Part shown: in pieces, positions 21,666-24,522 of the stretch
Numbering within the stretch: position 1 is the first letter of the stretch
Layout: each line of letters opens with the position of its first letter
DNA from: an uncultured Clostridia bacterium
GTDB lineage: Bacteria > Bacillota > Clostridia > Lachnospirales > CAG-274
Assembly (NCBI GenBank): GCA_947589405.1
Contig: CANQBT010000016.1
Location: 1 to 24,522 of the forward strand
Direction: 5' to 3'
DNA length: 24,522 nt
Notes under the pieces: model-generated
What the model was told of the DNA's origin: nothing
Seen by the model: the letters and a program-made list of their open reading frames with translations, nothing else
The model's database searches: none
Translations under genes and position numbers: made by a program

Positions 21666-21694
21666 ACGGAGCTGTAAAACAGCTCCGTTTTTTT
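21666..21694 (+). terminator. Intrinsic terminator after the P-loop gene
   Basis: ACGGAGCTG, loop TAAAA, CAGCTCCGT and a T7 run: a perfect 9-bp stem. It sits between two converging genes. On the minus strand the same stem is followed only by TAAAATTT, so it may also stop the opposing SLH gene, but less strongly. Confidence 0.9.
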
Positions 21695-23261
21695 ATAGAT
21701 CGCATATGGTTTTGTTGTCCGTACCGTCTGTTTTTATGCTGCATATCCGTACTGTCTTATCATTGTTCATAGCGTCGTATAACCCCATTTTATAATAGAT
21801 CACACCATCATATATATCCAATATGGAAATATCGCTGAGAACATCATTATCATAATAGCGGTCAAAATCCGTAATTTTCTGTGTGCCGCCGTTTGCAAAT
21901 ACTCGCACTATATTGGCAGAACCGTAAAATGCGGTAGTATACATACAATTACCGTAAGGGAACAGCTTTTCTGCGCTGTTGAGGTTAAGAGCTCCTATGC
22001 TGACCTCCTCAGACCTGTCCATATTACATTTACTTATATAATAACTTGCCATAGGATGTGACCAGCCCACTATTTTGGTGACTTTATAGTAAATGTATCT
22101 GCCGTCCGTAACGCCTGCGTCGTTACAAGAATAGCTTGGGCTTTCATCGTCAATATCGGTAAGCTCACCTGTTTCAAAATCATATTTATATGAATATGAC
22201 ACAGGCTCGGAGGGAGTTTCGTTTTCCTTTGGCATCAAATTAATGTAAACCTTGCTTCCGTCTGCCCTATTTACCGATACGATACTGAATTCATCGGGGA
22301 TATTAAACTCAGAGAGCGTATTCCCTTCCATATCCGCTATTGTTACCTTATCCAAGCTGCAATAGAATATATTGTTATCACTCATGGCCACACTATATGC
22401 GCCAATACCTTCAAGCAATATTTTACTGTCGGCACCGTCCTTGTTCATACGGGATAAATACATTGTATTCGTATCGCTCCATATGTAATATATGTGCTCA
22501 TCGGTTATTTTTTTGATTTCAATATAAGGCTCTTCAGCAAGTATTTCGGGTTCGGAACCGTTTTTATTGAGTCTTGCGATATATTGGCTATCATTATCAT
22601 CATAGTCAAAATATATATATCCGTCATCTTCTGAATTATTCAATACAAACTCAAAGCTTCTCGTATTACAGTTATAAAGCCGCCACATAGTGGCGATAGC
22701 CTGTTCTCTTGTGTAATTCATCCAGGGAGAAAACTTATTCGGCTCCGTGCCTGTCATGACATATGTATCACCGCTTTCAATGCCTGTGACGGAATATACA
22801 GCATCTTTAGCCCAGTCGGCAAAATAGCCTTCATCGGTATATTTTTCCTGTCTCGGACTGTCCTTATACACATTCAGCACATCAGCCAAATTATTAAGCA
22901 TAACGGCGGCTTCCTGACGTGTTATGTTGTTATATGGTGCAAATTCATTGTCGTTTATGCCCGATACTATCTTGAGATAATAGGCTGTCGTTATACTTTC
23001 GTCATCTATATCCTCAAAGGGCGTTTCAAAGCTTATATTTGTCTTATTGTCTGTCTTTACAATATATGTCTGTACGGCAAGACGGCAAAACTCCTGCCTT
23101 GTTATATTTTTTGTATAATCCGACTGCAAGCTCTCGGGCACTATTCCTGCTTCCACAGCAGAGCTTATACTGTCCTCAGCCCATTTGCTGCATGTATCAT
23201 CGGCATATATATATGTACCTAAAAGCAATGCGGATATAAAAATCAAAAATATTTTTTTCAT
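21693..23261 (-). CDS. Secreted SLH protein with a propeller-like (DUF5050-type) C-terminus
   Basis: A 522-residue secreted protein. The signal peptide is MKKIFLIFISALLLGTYIYA. Three SLH modules follow (~25-75, ~80-135, ~145-200; NITRQEF, NITRQEA and YTREQA mark them), anchoring it to the wall. The remaining ~320 residues carry repeated short strands ending in I/V-Y-Y (GYIYFDYD, HIYYIWSDT, NIFYCSLD, RYIYYKVT, VIYYKMGL) with RLNKNGSEP- and RMNKDGADS-type turns. This is the pattern of DUF5050-type beta-propellers. No catalytic motif is seen; a ligand- or surface-binding role is inferred. The ATG at 23261 sits three bases after the stop codon of the upstream WG-repeat gene (a GTG directly abuts it), with AAGGTGAG inside that gene's end. 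The two are therefore coupled. It converges on the P-loop gene. Confidence 0.85.
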   Translation of the reverse strand: MKKIFLIFISALLLGTYIYADDTCSKWAEDSISSAVEAGIVPESLQSDYTKNITRQEFCRLAVQTYIVKTDNKTNISFETPFEDIDDESITTAYYLKIVSGINDNEFAPYNNITRQEAAVMLNNLADVLNVYKDSPRQEKYTDEGYFADWAKDAVYSVTGIESGDTYVMTGTEPNKFSPWMNYTREQAIATMWRLYNCNTRSFEFVLNNSEDDGYIYFDYDDNDSQYIARLNKNGSEPEILAEEPYIEIKKITDEHIYYIWSDTNTMYLSRMNKDGADSKILLEGIGAYSVAMSDNNIFYCSLDKVTIADMEGNTLSEFNIPDEFSIVSVNRADGSKVYINLMPKENETPSEPVSYSYKYDFETGELTDIDDESPSYSCNDAGVTDGRYIYYKVTKIVGWSHPMASYYISKCNMDRSEEVSIGALNLNSAEKLFPYGNCMYTTAFYGSANIVRVFANGGTQKITDFDRYYDNDVLSDISILDIYDGVIYYKMGLYDAMNNDKTVRICSIKTDGTDNKTICDL

Positions 23262-23264
23262 CAC

Positions 23265-24522
23265 TTATCTCACCTTCAGAACAGTTTCCTTTCCGTCTTT
23301 TTCTACCTTAAATGTATTACTGCCGTATTCCCATGAAATATCATCAGGATATATCTTTTCAAAGACCACATTGCCATCTTCGTCGATCAGATCGCACAGA
23401 ACATCGGATCCTGTTGGATTTTCATAATAGCCTACCATATATTTGCCTATTACCATATGGGCATAATAGCTCGGTGTAAAATATCTGTTAAGCTCCAGCT
23501 TAAGCTCTCCATCGGGGCTGAGTATGACGCCCTTTCCTGTTTCTCTGTCTATAGCCGCAAAGCAGCCGTTTGGCAAAGGCGTTATGCGGTAATAGTTTTC
23601 CCCTACCTTTTTCTCGCTGTAAAGGCGTATTATAAAGTTTTCTTCTTTCGGAGACATTTCAAATGACATATCGCCCACATACTCTTTAACAACGATATTG
23701 GAGCCTGAAATATCCGAAACATAATAGCATCCAGGATATTTATCACTTGAATACTCAGCCAGTTCATAGCCCAGAGGGCAATCTATGCTCTTTTTAAGAT
23801 TCCCCCTTGTGTCATATATATCAAATTTGTTCTTATCCTGCAAAGTGACCGTATCATTATAGGCATATGTTGTTTCATATAAAACAGAACTGTCAAAATA
23901 TTTAGGCTCTACTATGATATTTCCCTTGCTGTCCATTATGCCAAGCATTTTATCGTCAGTTTTAAATATATACACGTTACAGCCTATGTATCTATGCTTA
24001 TAAGGCGTATCTATGTCTGTTGTATTTTCTGTATCGGAAACTATATTTTTATTATCAGGTTTATTTTCATTGCTGTCTGTTTTCTGAGGGCTTGGCAGAA
24101 GCTTATCACCCATACAGGTATAAGCCATAGAGTTGTTATTTATATCCGTAACAAACAGCACTCCGTTATCTGCATATACGCTCATACAGCGATCGGGTAT
24201 TTCCCACAGCTTATTGCCCTTGTTGTCATATATATCCGTACTGCCTGCGTTCTCATTTATTACATACAGAAGCCCGTTTCCTATAATTCCATAACCTATA
24301 TGACCTGCCTCAGCTATTTTTTTGCCCTGTCTTGTATATATATAATAATGACCTTCGGCACCGCTGAAATATGCCCAGCCCACATAGACATCTGCGTCCT
24401 CAGAATAACTTATAAAGCCCTTGCTTGTAAATATGAGTTTTCCGCTGCTGTCATAAAGACAATATTCGTCATTTTTTTCATTATATACACTTATATCTCC
24501 GCTTTTCATAAGCTCTGTTCCG
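23265..24522 (-). CDS. WG-repeat-like protein (5' end outside the window)
   Basis: Open to the right edge: codons upstream of the first in-window ATG (24509) stay open, and no ribosome binding site precedes that ATG, so the true start lies beyond the window. The visible ~419 residues carry repeated short units such as YDSSGKLIF, YTRQGKKIAE, YDNKGNKLWE, MDSKGNIIVEPKYF, YDTRGNLKKS and LSPDGELKLEL, as in WG/KWG beta-repeat proteins of Clostridia. A polar Asn/Asp/Thr-rich linker divides two repeat blocks (~150-175 of the visible part). No catalytic residues can be named. It ends at the ribosome binding site of the SLH/propeller gene, so the pair is probably one surface module. A secretion signal, if any, is outside the window. 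Confidence 0.78.
   Translation of the reverse strand, partial: GTELMKSGDISVYNEKNDEYCLYDSSGKLIFTSKGFISYSEDADVYVGWAYFSGAEGHYYIYTRQGKKIAEAGHIGYGIIGNGLLYVINENAGSTDIYDNKGNKLWEIPDRCMSVYADNGVLFVTDINNNSMAYTCMGDKLLPSPQKTDSNENKPDNKNIVSDTENTTDIDTPYKHRYIGCNVYIFKTDDKMLGIMDSKGNIIVEPKYFDSSVLYETTYAYNDTVTLQDKNKFDIYDTRGNLKKSIDCPLGYELAEYSSDKYPGCYYVSDISGSNIVVKEYVGDMSFEMSPKEENFIIRLYSEKKVGENYYRITPLPNGCFAAIDRETGKGVILSPDGELKLELNRYFTPSYYAHMVIGKYMVGYYENPTGSDVLCDLIDEDGNVVFEKIYPDDISWEYGSNTFKVEKDGKETVLKVR

Overview
The window looks like a chromosomal segment of an anaerobic Firmicute of the class Clostridia. It has strong AGGAGG-type ribosome binding sites, a DnaD/DnaC helicase-loading pair, a BlaI/BlaR-type regulator pair, S-layer-homology (SLH) surface proteins, a PdaA-type deacetylase, a LytR-CpsA-Psr (LCP) ligase and an unusual second-type topoisomerase pair. 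By eye the G+C is about 40%, except for one far more A+T-rich stretch near 15.7-16.8 kb. AGA (Arg) and ATA (Ile) codons are very common. I cannot name the genus from sequence alone. All protein genes but one lie on the minus strand, so the window is best read from right to left. No tRNA, rRNA, CRISPR array, IS element or prophage is visible.

Right to left on the minus strand: (i) a WG-repeat-like protein cut by the window edge, coupled to an SLH protein with a propeller-like C-terminus (21.7-24.5 kb); (ii) one plus-strand P-loop gene (21.2-21.65 kb), divergent from (iii) a parE/parC-like type II topoisomerase pair (16.9-21.05 kb), which ends in a strong terminator; (iv) a 1.2-kb A+T-rich gap with a near-consensus minus-strand promoter, a ribosome binding site, apparent remains of a frameshifted gene and two terminator-like hairpins; (v) a tight five-gene operon (9.45-15.65 kb) of a small Zn-finger-like protein, glnS, an LCP ligase and two flavoproteins; (vi) a three-gene operon of a small lipoprotein, a PdaA-like deacetylase and pgi (6.6-9.4 kb); (vii) an SLH-NlpC/P60 cell-wall hydrolase; (viii) blaI and a BlaR1-like membrane metalloprotease; (ix) a MATE transporter; (x) dnaD and the start of dnaC.

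The central theme is envelope biology: LCP, PdaA, NlpC/P60, SLH proteins and the BlaI/BlaR relay, mixed with housekeeping genes. The most striking item is the BlaR1-like protein (2806-4569). Its N-terminal half is a standard M56 zinc protease. Where classical BlaR1 has a penicillin-binding sensor, its extracellular part reads as an LCP-type domain that lacks the conserved catalytic residues. This suggests a BlaI-controlled relay that senses a cell-wall lipid intermediate or other LCP ligand rather than a beta-lactam. Its operators (two TACAnnTGTA dyads over the blaI promoter) are plainly visible. The other notable item is the ParE-like protein, whose GHKL ATP-lid motif appears shortened by about five residues, partnered with a ParC-like protein that lacks the quinolone-contact serine.
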